64,000 bases of DNA from Spinactinospora alkalitolerans (GTDB lineage Bacteria; Actinomycetota; Actinomycetes; Streptosporangiales; Streptosporangiaceae), in assembly GCF_013408795.1 (NCBI RefSeq), contig NZ_JACCCC010000001.1, positions 5,518,001 to 5,582,000 of the forward strand, written 5' to 3'. The notes under the pieces were generated by a model. It was not told where the DNA came from, made no database searches, and saw only the letters and a program-made list of their open reading frames with translations. The stretch's first letter is position 1, and the number at the start of each line of letters is the position of its first letter. The translations under genes were made by a program, and so were the position numbers. Shown piece after piece: positions 43,037 through 53,843 of this stretch.

Positions 43037-43208
43037 GGCTGCTCACGGCCTCCCTCGTCGCCGGTGCCCTCTGCGGGCCTGTCCATGGATACAAACGTCC
43101 GGATCGGGGTCGTGCGTTCCCGAAGTGCGGCGATGAAGTTCACCGGATCATCGGATCACGGAGTGTGATATGCCCCACCCGTGCCGTACTCCGCATCGGA
43201 GCACAACC

Positions 43209-43214
43209 TATAGT
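43209..43214 (+). promoter_or_regulatory. -10 element for the leader peptide/korAB transcript
   Basis: TATAGT ends 7 nt before the GTG at 43222, so the transcript would start at or next to that codon (leaderless). No convincing -35 was seen. Confidence 0.5.
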
Positions 43215-43221
43215 TGCAAGG

Positions 43222-43320
43222 GTGGCCGCTATCACCTCGACCGGAACGCCTGGCGCCCTGCTCGTCGGCAGGCGGCACGTGGACCTCGCTCGGATCGCCA
43301 GCGCGCTGTGTAGCCGCTGA
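43222..43320 (+). CDS. Putative 32-aa leader peptide upstream of korAB
   Basis: The short ORF encodes a peptide ending in RRHVDLARIASALCSR. The HVDLxRxxSAxC ending matches the actinobacterial putative leader peptides that I recall upstream of sulfur-related and some other genes, where a C-terminal Cys codon senses cysteine supply. It starts at GTG directly after a TATAGT -10 box, hence probably leaderless. Between its stop and korA lie 254 nt that could hold an attenuator. A poor 42-codon hydrophobic frame there (43363-43489) was not accepted as a gene. KorAB contains Cys-ligated Fe-S clusters, which gives a rationale for cysteine sensing (inference). Confidence 0.6.
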   Translation: MAAITSTGTPGALLVGRRHVDLARIASALCSR

Positions 43321-43574
43321 CGCGTTCGGTGATCACGTCGGCCCGGCCGCCCCCACGGGAGTGCCTCGATTTGCGGGCGTGATAATCCTGTTCATCATTA
43401 TTCTATTCATCCGCGGCGATCCCCCTGCGCCCGCGGGCGCAGGAGACGCCCACCGCAACCCCGAAACCCGCCTCACGGCCGAACCCTGACCGGCCGCTCG
43501 CCCCGCGGCGAGGCCGAGGCAGTTCCACGAGCCGTCCCGCGCATGGCGGCTTCCCTAGGAGGTCGGCGATCTCA

Positions 43575-45417
<1,843 letters not shown>

Positions 45418-45428
<11 letters not shown>

Positions 45429-46485
45429 GAACGGATTCAATCCCGAGGAAGGGTTCCGCGGGCTGAAGCTGGTGCCGCGCAGCGACACCGCCTACAAGAT
45501 GAAGGACTTCAAGTCCGACCAGGAGGTCCGCTGGTGCCCGGGATGCGGTGACTACGCGGTCCTGGCGGCGTTCCAGGGGTTCCTGCCCGAGCTGGGCGTG
45601 CCGCGGGAGAACATCGTCATCATCTCCGGCATCGGCTGCTCGTCCCGGTTCCCCTACTACCTGAGCACCTACGGCATGCACTCGATCCACGGGCGCGCGC
45701 CGGCGATCGCGACGGGCCTGGCGGCGAGCCGGCCGGACCTGTCGGTGTGGGTGGTCACGGGTGACGGCGACGGGCTGTCCATCGGCGGCAACCACCTGAT
45801 CCACGCGCTGCGGCGCAACGTCAACATCAACGTGCTGCTGTTCAACAACCGCATCTACGGGTTGACGAAGGGGCAGTACTCGCCGACGTCGGAGCCGGGC
45901 AAGGTCACCAAGTCCTCGCCGATGGGGTCGCTGGACTCCCCGTTCAACCCGGTGTCGCTGGCGCTGGGCGCCGAGGCCGGGTTCGTGGCGCGCACCGTCG
46001 ACTCCGACCGCAAGCACCTGACCGGCGTGCTGCGCGCGGCGGCCGACCACCAGGGCGCCTCTTTCGTCGAGATCTACCAGAACTGCCCGATCTTCAACGA
46101 CGACGCGTTCGAGCCGCTGAAGGACCCGGCCGAACGCGACATGCGGGTGCTGCGGATGGAGCACGGCGAACCGCTGCGCCTGGGCGGCGACCGCGGGATC
46201 GTGCAGGGCGAGTACGGCGAGCTGACCGTGGCCGACGTCGCGGAGGCTGGCGAGGACCGGCTGGTCCGCCACGACGCGCACCGCGCCGACCCCGGCTACG
46301 CGTTCGCGCTGTCCCGGCTGGACTACCCGGCGTTCGACCACGTCCCGATCGGCGTCTTCCGCTCCGTCGAGCGGCCCAGCTACGACGAGCTGATGGCCGA
46401 GCAGGTCACCGAGGCGGAGACGGTCCAGGGCCGCGGTGACCTGGCGGCGCTGCTCGCCAGCGGCGACACCTGGACGGTGGACTGA
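45418..46485 (+). CDS. korB: 2-oxoglutarate:ferredoxin oxidoreductase, beta subunit
   Basis: The 355-aa thiamine diphosphate-binding subunit has the Fe-S and TPP motifs expected: WCPGCGDYAVL near residue 39, GIGCSSRFPYY near residue 70, and GDGDGLSIGGNHLIHALRRN near residue 115 followed by NNRIYGLTKGQ. A further Cys is in YQNCPIF. The GTG start lies inside the end of korA (11-nt overlap), so translation is coupled. The operon ends at the 46508-46549 hairpin. Confidence 0.95.
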
Positions 46486-46507
46486 GCCGACCGCCACGGC
46501 CACGGCA

Positions 46508-46549
46508 CCGGCGGCCGCGCACCGGGAGTCCCGGGTGCGCGGCCGCCGG
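46508..46549 (+). terminator. Terminator after korAB
   Basis: A 16-bp stem (46508-46523 with 46534-46549) rich in CGGCCGC and a 10-nt loop lie 23 nt after the korB stop. Confidence 0.82.
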
Positions 46550-46723
46550 CGTCCGCGGGCCCGGGTCCGGCGCCGCGCCGTCCGCCCGGACCGCGGCTCG
46601 TCCGCCCGGGCCGCTCCGGGCACGTCACCGGATCGCTCCTGGCCCATCACGGGGCCGCGCGACTAGGTTGTGATGTGCATCGGGTCACACGCCCGCGTGG
46701 CCCGCGACTCAGGGGAGGCGTGC

Positions 46724-48274
46724 ATGGGTGCTGGGGTTCCGGGGGTGGTGACGGCGAGCACCGTCGACGGTGTCGTGCGCAGATCGGCGGGGCGCACTCC
46801 GGACCGGACCGCGCTGCGGTTCGGCGACCGCGAGTGGACCTACGCCGAGCTCGACGCGGGCGTGAGCCGGGTCGCGGCGTGGCTGCTGGGATTGGGCCTG
46901 GGCAAGGGCGACCGCGTCGCGGCCTACGGGTACAACTCCGACGCGTTCCTGCTGTCCTTCCTCGGCTGCGCCCGCGCCGGGCTGGTACACGTCCCGATCA
47001 ACTACAACCTGGGCGGCGGCGAGCTGGTCTACCTGCTGGAGCAGTCCGGCAGCACCGTGGTGCTGACCGACCCCAAGCTCGCCGGCAGGGTCGAGGACAT
47101 CCGCTCCGAGATCCCGGCGCGCGAGGTGCTGGCGCTGCGCGGGGCCCCGGAGTCGGTGCTGGAGGTCGCGCGCGACCCGTCAGCGCCCGACCTGGTGCCG
47201 ACCGAGGTCACCGACACCGACCTGGTGCAGCTCCTCTACACGTCGGGCACCACCTCCAGGCCCAAGGGCGCGATGATGAGCCACCGGGCGCTGGTGCACG
47301 AGTACCTGAGCTGCGTCCAGGCCCTGGACATCACCGGCGCGGACCGCCCGCTGCACGCGCTCCCGCTGTACCACTCCGCGCAGATGCACGTCTTCCTGAT
47401 GCCGAGCCTGGCGGTGGGCGCCGTCAACGACCTGGTGGAGATTCCCGAGCCGGGCGACCTGCTGCGGCGCATCGAGGCCGACGGCATCACCTCCTTCTTC
47501 GCCGCGCCGACGGTGTGGGTGGGGCTGACCAACTCGGCGGAGTTCGCGGCGCGCGACCTGTCGGGGCTGCGCAAGGCCTACTACGGCGCGGCGATCATGC
47601 CGGTTCCGGTGCTGCGGCGGATCCAGGAGCGCTACCCCGGCATCGGCTTCTACAACTGCTTCGGCCAGAGCGAGATCGGCCCGCTGGCCACCGTCCTGCG
47701 CCCGGAGGAGCACGTGGAGGGCCGGATGGACTCCTGCGGCAGGCCCGCGCTGTTCGTCGAGGCCCGGCTGGTCGACGAGACCGGCGCGGACGTGGGCGTG
47801 GGCGAGCCGGGCGAGGTGGTCTACCGCTCCCCGCAGCTCTGCGACGGCTACTGGGACAAGCCGGAGGAGACCGCGGCGGCGTTCCGCGACGGCTGGTTCC
47901 ACTCCGGCGACATGGCCCGCCGCGACGCCGACGGCTACTTCACCATCGTCGACCGGCTGAAGGACGTCATCAACACCGGCGGCGTGCTGGTGGCCTCCCG
48001 GGAGGTCGAGGACGCCCTCTACCTGCACCCCTCGGTGGCCGAGGTCGCCGTGATCGCGCTGCCCGACGACACGTGGGGCGAGGCCGTGACCGCCGTGGCC
48101 GTGCTGAAGGGCCCGGCGACGGAGGACGAGCTGATCGGCTTCGTCCGGGAGCGCCTCGCCGGGTTCAAGGTCCCCAAACGGGTGCACCTCGCCGAGGAAC
48201 TCCCCCGCAACGCCAGCGGCAAGCTCCTCAAGCGCGTCCTCCGCGACGAGTTCACCGAGCGGATCAGGGGATGA
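46724..48274 (+). CDS. Acyl-CoA synthetase / AMP-dependent ligase
   Basis: The 516-aa ANL-superfamily enzyme has the P-loop LLYTSGTTSRPKGAMMSH near residues 170-187, YNCFGQSEIGP near residue 310, GWFHSGDMARRD and RLKDVINTGG in the hinge, and the catalytic Lys in NASGKLLKRVLR near residue 500. It activates a carboxylic acid as acyl-AMP and then acyl-CoA; long- or medium-chain fatty acid is the likely substrate, but specificity cannot be read. ATG at 46724 has AGGGGAGG upstream. It is monocistronic. Confidence 0.92.
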   Translation: MGAGVPGVVTASTVDGVVRRSAGRTPDRTALRFGDREWTYAELDAGVSRVAAWLLGLGLGKGDRVAAYGYNSDAFLLSFLGCARAGLVHVPINYNLGGGELVYLLEQSGSTVVLTDPKLAGRVEDIRSEIPAREVLALRGAPESVLEVARDPSAPDLVPTEVTDTDLVQLLYTSGTTSRPKGAMMSHRALVHEYLSCVQALDITGADRPLHALPLYHSAQMHVFLMPSLAVGAVNDLVEIPEPGDLLRRIEADGITSFFAAPTVWVGLTNSAEFAARDLSGLRKAYYGAAIMPVPVLRRIQERYPGIGFYNCFGQSEIGPLATVLRPEEHVEGRMDSCGRPALFVEARLVDETGADVGVGEPGEVVYRSPQLCDGYWDKPEETAAAFRDGWFHSGDMARRDADGYFTIVDRLKDVINTGGVLVASREVEDALYLHPSVAEVAVIALPDDTWGEAVTAVAVLKGPATEDELIGFVRERLAGFKVPKRVHLAEELPRNASGKLLKRVLRDEFTERIRG

Positions 48275-48428
48275 TCCGGCGCCGGCGGAGATCGCCGAAG
48301 ACGCCGGTGAACACGGCCTCGGCGTCGACGTACTCGTGGACCCCGAACCGGCGCGCCTCGGAGCCGTCGACGAACATGTCGTAGTCCCAGGAGAAGACGG
48401 AGTCGCCGACGTCGTCGTCCCGGCCCAC
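48264..48428 (-). pseudogene. C-terminal remnant of an unidentified protein
   Basis: A 54-codon minus-strand frame reads SVFSWDYDMFVDGSEA, RRFGVHEYVDAEAVFTG and ends FGDLRRRRIIP. It has protein-like composition and strong GC at third positions, but starts abruptly with no ribosome-binding site. It overlaps the end of the acyl-CoA synthetase gene by 11 nt. I do not recognise the family. A gene cut off at its 5' end is the likeliest explanation; a genuine small gene is possible. Confidence 0.4.
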
Positions 48429-48516
48429 GTCCGCCGCCGGTTCGGCCCGCTCACCGCCCCCCCGACACGGCGGCCGCCGTTGCGAGCGGATCGGAGTGAA
48501 CGCATAGCCTGCCGGT

Positions 48517-49179
48517 ATGCGTATCGTCATCGCCGGAGGGCACGGCAAGATCGCACTGCGCCTGGAACGACTCCTGGCGGAGCGCGGTGACACGCCCGTG
48601 GGCCTCATCCGCAACCCCGACCACGCCGACGACCTGCGCGCCGTCGGCGCCGAGCCCGTGCTGATCGACCTCGAGACGGCCACCGTCACCGAACTGACCG
48701 AGAAGGTGATGGGGGCCGACGCGGTGGTCTTCGCCGCGGGGGCCGGGCCGGGCAGCGGGGTCCCGCGCAAGGACACCGTGGACCGCGCCGCCGCCGGGCT
48801 GCTCGCCGACGCCGCGTCGCTGGCGGGCGTGCGCCGCTACCTCATGGTGTCGGCCATCAGCGTGGACGACGGGCCCGCGCCCGACGCCGAGCCGGTGTGG
48901 GCCGCCTACGTCCGGGCGAAGAAGGCCGCCGACGACGACCTGCGGGAGCGGAGCCTGACGGCGGACTGGACGATCCTGCGTCCGGGCCGCCTCACCGACG
49001 AGCCGGGGACCGGCAGGGTCTGGCTCGCCCCCAAGGCCGAGCACGGCGACGTCAGCCGCGAGGACGTCGCCGCGGTGCTGGTGGCGCTGCTGGACTCCCC
49101 GGCCACGATCGGCCACGTGCTGGAGCTGGTCGGCGGGAACACGCCGATCGCCGAGGCCGTCGCATCGATCGGAGGATAG
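48517..49179 (+). CDS. NAD(P)-binding atypical SDR protein (NmrA/YwnB-like)
   Basis: The 220-aa Rossmann-fold protein starts MRIVIAGGHGKIALRLERLL, with the GGxGxxx nucleotide-binding loop at residues 7-13. VVFAAGAGPGSG (strand 4 loop) and a YVRAKKAADDDL segment (YxxxK-like) follow, then WTILRPGRLTDEPGTG. This is the pattern of atypical short-chain dehydrogenases related to NAD-dependent epimerases. Substrate unknown. A monocistronic gene with a start at the first ATG. Confidence 0.88.
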   Translation: MRIVIAGGHGKIALRLERLLAERGDTPVGLIRNPDHADDLRAVGAEPVLIDLETATVTELTEKVMGADAVVFAAGAGPGSGVPRKDTVDRAAAGLLADAASLAGVRRYLMVSAISVDDGPAPDAEPVWAAYVRAKKAADDDLRERSLTADWTILRPGRLTDEPGTGRVWLAPKAEHGDVSREDVAAVLVALLDSPATIGHVLELVGGNTPIAEAVASIGG

Positions 49180-49330
49180 AGTTCCCGGGCTCAGGTGGCC
49201 CGGACGGGACCATAGGGGGCATCATGGGTGGGAACGCCCGGCGGTGCTCCTCCGCGACCAACGCGGACGAACGGCAACGCCCAATGGGCAGGAAAAAGCG
49301 CCGCACAGGGCAGATGGGTACGGTTGACAC

Positions 49331-49852
49331 ATGAGCGTCACGCAGGTCGTGAGGGACAGCACCGTCGTCGAGCACGCCAAGGTCGCCGCGCAGCAGAAGC
49401 GCAAGATGTTCGTCGTGCAGTTGCGCGTCAACACCTATGACGACGCTTCCAGCAGTGTCCGGCCGGGGCTGACCCGGATTCTCGAAGGCATCGAAGAGGC
49501 CGGCTGGCGGCTGGAGCAGACCTCCTACAGCCAGGGCGACAACGGTGAACCGGCGCAGCTCTTCGTCTTCCGGCCCGACTCCCCGGAGTCGGGGCAGTCC
49601 GGGCCAGCGGAGGCCAAGCAGGAGCAGCACGACCAGCCTTCCGGGCAGCAGCAGGCCTACCAGTACCCCACCGGGGCGCAGCCGCAGGACCCCTACGCCG
49701 GGTACCAGTACCCGACCGGCCAGCAGTACGGCCAGCAGGGGTACCCGCAGCAGCCGGGCTACGGCTACGGGCAGCAGCAGCCGGGCTACGGCCAGCAGCA
49801 GTACCCGGGGTACGGCCAGCAGTACCCCGGCTACGGGCAGCAGCAGTGGTAG
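49331..49852 (+). CDS. Conserved actinobacterial protein with a prion-like Gln/Gly/Tyr/Pro-rich tail
   Basis: The 173-aa protein has two parts. A globular N-terminal domain of about 85 residues (KMFVVQLRVNTYDDASSSVR, GWRLEQTSYSQGDN) looks conserved but I cannot name it. The tail is low complexity, built on repeats of GYGQQ, YPTGQQYGQQ and QYPGY, and ends GQQQW. Such Q/Y/G-rich tails resemble phase-separating domains. No membrane segment. The gene is flanked by a strong terminator at 49869-49910. Confidence 0.78.
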   Translation: MSVTQVVRDSTVVEHAKVAAQQKRKMFVVQLRVNTYDDASSSVRPGLTRILEGIEEAGWRLEQTSYSQGDNGEPAQLFVFRPDSPESGQSGPAEAKQEQHDQPSGQQQAYQYPTGAQPQDPYAGYQYPTGQQYGQQGYPQQPGYGYGQQQPGYGQQQYPGYGQQYPGYGQQQW

Positions 49853-49868
49853 CCCGATCGTGAGAGCG

Positions 49869-49910
49869 ACGGCTGCGGCCCCCGTGCGATCGCGCGGGGG
49901 CCGCAGCCGT
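49869..49910 (+). terminator. Terminator after the low-complexity protein gene
   Basis: A 16-bp perfect stem (ACGGCTGCGGCCCCCG with its complement) surrounds a loop containing CGATCG, 17 nt after the stop. Confidence 0.85.
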
Positions 49911-50107
49911 GTCCGGGCCGGTTCCGTACCCGCCGCGTGGGCCCCGCGGCCCGCAGGAGGCGCCACCGGGTCACCGGGGACGCGGACGCGGCGCGGTCCG
50001 CGGGCGTGCTCGCGCCTCTCCCCGTCCGGCGTTAGGGTCACGGCAGCACGCTCCGATCCGACGGGAGGCACGTTCCGATTCCCGCGCGCACCGTCCCCGC
50101 CGGCCCC

Positions 50108-50587
50108 GTGGTCCGCCCTGCCCGTCCCGATGACGGACCCGTCCTCGCCGTGATCGACCACGACACCTGGTCGTGGCGGGTGGCGCCGGTGCCCCGCTGG
50201 CCGGTCGACGCGGTGTTCTTCGACGACGAGGCCGAGGTCGCCGACACCCTCGTCGCCGAGGTCGACGGTGCGGTCGCCGGCTACGTCCAGGTGTCCCGGG
50301 CGATGGCGCTGGCGAGCGCGGCGCACGTCCAGGAGGTCAAGGGGCTCGCCGTGGCGCCGAAGGCCCAGGGGCGCGGGGTCGGCCGCGCGCTGCTGGAGGC
50401 CGCCCGCGCCGTGGCGGCCGAGCGCGGCGCCCGCAAGCTCACTCTGCGCGTCCTGGCGGGCAACCTCGAGGCCATGGCCCTGTACCGGTCCTTCGGCTTC
50501 GAGGTCGAAGGGGTGCTGAAGGAGTACTTCCTCCTGGACGGACGCTACGTCGACGACGTCCTGATGGCCCTCCCCCTCACCCGCTGA
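50108..50587 (+). CDS. GNAT family N-acetyltransferase
   Basis: The 159-aa acetyltransferase carries the acetyl-CoA-binding motif A, VKGLAVAPKAQGRGVGRALL, and the motif B region NLEAMALYRSFGFEVEG. The acceptor substrate is unknown. The GTG at 50108 gives the usual N-terminus VVRPARPDDG but lacks a ribosome-binding site. A good GGGAGG at 50063-50068 points to an in-frame ATT at 50078 (9-nt spacing), which would add ten residues. The start is therefore uncertain. Confidence 0.85.
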   Translation: MVRPARPDDGPVLAVIDHDTWSWRVAPVPRWPVDAVFFDDEAEVADTLVAEVDGAVAGYVQVSRAMALASAAHVQEVKGLAVAPKAQGRGVGRALLEAARAVAAERGARKLTLRVLAGNLEAMALYRSFGFEVEGVLKEYFLLDGRYVDDVLMALPLTR

Positions 50588-50718
50588 CCCCGGCGCTCCT
50601 CGCCGGGGAACGCGAACGGAGCACATTCACTCCTTACACTCATGGCGATAAAGCAATTACGCTAAGTTACAGGCGGTGGGCGTCGCCCTCCATGAGTCAT
50701 CTCCCGAAAGGAATCGCG

Positions 50719-50928
50719 ATGAAGCGCATCGCCGCCGTCTCCGGTCTGCTCGCCACCGCGGCCCTCGCCTTCGGGGCGTTCGCCGCCCCGGCGCACGCCG
50801 ACAACAACGCCGGGGCCCAGAAGGTCACGGTCCCCGTCTGCGCCGACGTGTTCCAGTCGTCGAGCATCGCCCCCGAAGGCTGCTCCACCCTCGACGTCGA
50901 CAGCGAGAGGGGCCTGGGCGACATCTAG
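50719..50928 (+). CDS. Small secreted protein with a cysteine pair
   Basis: The 69-aa product has a signal peptide MKRIAAVSGLLATAALAFGA ending PAHA, and a mature part of about 40 residues with VTVPVCADVFQSSSIAPEGC. Two cysteines lie 14 residues apart. The design (short signal protein, VxVC then a second Cys) resembles the tandem pair at 39969-40528, although sequence similarity is low. ATG with AAAGGA 7 nt upstream. The AT-rich stretch 50626-50680 probably holds its promoter. Confidence 0.75.
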   Translation: MKRIAAVSGLLATAALAFGAFAAPAHADNNAGAQKVTVPVCADVFQSSSIAPEGCSTLDVDSERGLGDI

Positions 50929-51108
50929 GCCGCCCGGCGCTCGAAGAGCAGCGGGGCTCCGGCCGCCACCGCACCGGAGCCCCGCCCGCGCCCCGCGCTC
51001 TCTCCACGTCATCGGGAAACCGCCCTCGCTCCGCCCGGATCCTGTGGATACCCACCTGTAGCGGCCGCGGACCCGTGATACTGGTCCTCATGCGCGATGG
51101 GAGGCAGT

Positions 51109-51708
51109 ATGGCTGTTATGAGCATCGGACAGACGGAACCGCAGCACCGGCCGATGACCGTCGACGACCTGCAACGGCTGCCCGACGACGGCGGCCGCTA
51201 CGAGCTGGTCGACGGGAGGCTTGACGTGTCGCCCGCACCGGTGTCCGTGCACACGCTGATCGAGTCACGGCTGAGCTTCCACCTGACCAACGTGGCTCCT
51301 GACGACTTCATGGTCCTGACCGGACCCGGCGTGAACTTCAACGCCGACCGGACCCACCACCGCATCCCCGATGTCGCGGTGATCCGCGCGGAGGACTTCG
51401 AGCGCCCCTATCTCACCCGGCCGCCGCTGCTGGCGGTCGAGGTGGTCTCGCCCGAGAGCGTCTTCCGCGACCACCACACCAAGAAGCGCGAGTACGCGGC
51501 CTTCGGAATCGGGTCCTACTGGATCATCAATCCCTCGACCGACAAGCCGGGGATCGCGGAGCTGCGGCTCGACAACGGCGAGTACCGTGAGGCCGCCCAG
51601 GTCTTCGGCGAGGAGACCTTCGAGACCGACCTCCCCTTCCCCGTCACGCTGGTGCCGCACTGGCTGATCGCCGACGGCGCGTGGAAGTCCGGTATCGCCG
51701 GCGGCTGA
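51109..51708 (+). CDS. Uma2 family (DUF820) putative PD-(D/E)XK nuclease
   Basis: The 199-aa protein has the Uma2 pattern: RPMTVDDLQRLPDDGGRYEL and VDGRLDVSPAP at the N-terminus, IPDVAVI (catalytic Asp), LLAVEVVSPES (Glu) and a KKREYAAFGIGSYWIINP (Lys) block. The fold is that of restriction endonuclease-like nucleases, with unproven cellular roles and frequent multiplication in actinomycetes. I used the ATG at 51109 because GGGAGG lies 5 nt upstream. Repeat B2 begins 28 nt after its stop. Confidence 0.9.
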   Translation: MAVMSIGQTEPQHRPMTVDDLQRLPDDGGRYELVDGRLDVSPAPVSVHTLIESRLSFHLTNVAPDDFMVLTGPGVNFNADRTHHRIPDVAVIRAEDFERPYLTRPPLLAVEVVSPESVFRDHHTKKREYAAFGIGSYWIINPSTDKPGIAELRLDNGEYREAAQVFGEETFETDLPFPVTLVPHWLIADGAWKSGIAGG

Positions 51709-51735
51709 GACCGTCCGGGTGTTCGTCCGTCCCTT

Positions 51736-51862
51736 CTCATCGGACTCCGACTGCCGCGTTCGCGGGGTGGAGCGGGATTCCCAGGGCTCGGACCTGCTGT
51801 GCCGCCGGCACTGCGCGCACCGCGACAGCCGGCCCCCTGCGCGAACGCGGTCATCGGACATC
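51736..51862. repeat. Family B 127-nt interspersed repeat, copy B2
   Basis: This is the best-preserved copy. On the minus strand it starts GATGTCCGATGACCGCGTTC and ends GGAGTCCGATGAG. CCGCGTTCGCG near the 5' end and CGCGAACGCGG near the 3' end form an 11-bp inverted repeat, so the whole element can fold as a long hairpin. The rest of the gap (51863-52121) shows only a short hydrophobic frame without a start, not accepted as a gene. Confidence 0.75.
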
Positions 51863-52121
51863 GGTCAGACGCCGCCCCTTCGATTCCTCGTCCTCGCCGG
51901 AGCCTGCGGTGGCGCCGCCGTCACCTACCTCGTCCTGCGCCGCCGACGGCCGGACGGACCGACGGTGCTCGCCGACGTCCCCGACCTGCGGACGGATCCG
52001 GATGGTGGTGCCGACACCACCCGAGAGGGCAGTGAGTGGCGCTGATTCGCGCCCGCCGCGTCTCTAGCGTCGTATTCCAGACGGGACCACCCGGGTCCCC
52101 GGAGTACGAGGAGACGGCGCC

Positions 52122-52850
52122 GTGTCACCACGAACACGATCCGCACTCGCCCTCGGCGCGACGACGGCGCTGGCCGACTACGTCCGCGACAACCGGCCGG
52201 ACCGCGTCTACGCGCCCGGGGAGTTCGTCGCCTACTCCAACTACGGCTACAGCCTGGCCGGACTGATGGTCGAGGAGTTCCCGGCCGAGTTCGCCGGCAT
52301 CGGGCGGAATCCGGACCTGTCGACCGCCGCGGAGGACTTTCCGCTGGAGCGCTATGCGGGCACCTACACCGCGACCCGGGGCAGCCGCAGCGGTCCCGCC
52401 GCGGTGGTGGCCGCGATGGCCCAGATGACGGTCTCCGTCACCGGCGACGCCAGGCTGCGCGTCTCCGGCCCGGTGCTGGGCGGCCAGGTGTGGACGCCGG
52501 TGGAGCCGGGCGTGTTCCGCTCCGAGGAGGGCGACCGGCTCGCGTTCGCGGAGCGGGACGGCGAGGTCACCGGCCTCGCGCTGGAAACCGTCGCGTCGCA
52601 GAACTACGAGCGGGTCCCGTGGTGCGGCAGCCCCAGCCTGCACCTCCTCGCGGCCGGGGCCTCGCTGCTGATCATGGTGACCGCGCTGGCGTGGCCGGTG
52701 ACCGCGCTCGTGCGCAGGCTGCGCGACCGGAGCGCGCCCGCGGCCGCCCGCTCGGCCGTCCCCCGCGGCGGTCCGGCCCGGGGCGTCAGGTCCTCGCGGC
52801 ACCGTGCAGGGGACCGTAGCGGACCTCCCCCGTCCGCGGGTCCGCCGTGA
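52122..52850 (+). pseudogene. Degenerate serine hydrolase (class C beta-lactamase family) with internal deletions
   Basis: The frame starts at GTG with GAGGAG 9 nt upstream and a signal-like N-terminus, then jumps to the middle of the family sequence: DYVRDNRPDRVYAPGEFVAY followed by SNYGYSLAGLMVE, the YxN region. The upstream SxxK catalytic motif is missing. A second jump leads to the C-terminal domain (PLERYAGTYTATRG, WTPVEPGVFRSEEGDRLAF) and one membrane helix (LLIMVTALAWPVTALV). The other C-terminal helices of such proteins are absent. The reading frame survives, yet catalysis is impossible. Its end overlaps the 79-aa gene at 52786 on the other strand. Confidence 0.7.
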
Positions 52851-53021
52851 GGAAGGCGTGGGCACCGGCGTTCTCGGGCGTCAGGACAGCCGGTCTGCCG
52901 ATCGCTTCGGCCGGGAGCCGCAGAAGGTCCGGCCTGAGGCTCCCGTCGGCCTCGAACGCCTCGGCGCACCCGGCCGGGGTGAGGCCGTCCGGCGTCCCTT
53001 CCGCCGGCGGGTGCGCCGGGT

Positions 53022-53025
<4 letters not shown>
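52786..53025 (-). CDS. Hypothetical 79-aa protein translationally coupled to msrA
   Basis: The start GTG ([20 protein letters not shown]) overlaps the msrA stop as GTGA, a standard sign of coupling. The body includes [20 protein letters not shown] and ends [15 protein letters not shown]. No domain recognised. Codon usage is GC-rich at third positions. It overlaps the convergent serine hydrolase remnant by 65 nt. Confidence 0.5.
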
Positions 53026-53690
<665 letters not shown>

Positions 53691-53830
53691 GCCTTCAGGC
53701 TATCCGGACCGCGAAACGCCGCCCAGTGCCCTGCCGTTTCCCCGCCGCCGTCCCCGCACCGGGGCGCCTCCAGGCGGAGCTAAACAGCAGGGTTAAGCAT
53801 TATTAATTATTCAACGGGCAATTCTTCCAA

Positions 53831-53836
53831 TAATCT
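53831..53836 (+). promoter_or_regulatory. Probable -10 box for a leaderless rarD mRNA
   Basis: TAATCT lies 7 nt before the rarD GTG (53844) in an unusually AT-rich stretch (53790-53840). No ribosome-binding site precedes the GTG, so a leaderless transcript is likely. No clear -35 was found. Confidence 0.4.
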
Positions 53837-53843
53837 GAAACGC

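Noticed and set aside
43363-43489. Short frame with a hydrophobic stretch (GVIILFIIILFIRG) upstream of korA
   Set aside because: No ribosome-binding site at proper distance; the AT-rich tract is better explained as part of the leader or attenuator region.
51719-52045. Plus-strand frame with a membrane-like piece (FLVLAGACGGAAVTYLVLRR)
   Set aside because: Its first half is repeat B2 and no start codon with a ribosome-binding site precedes the hydrophobic part. It may be a gene remnant but cannot be supported.
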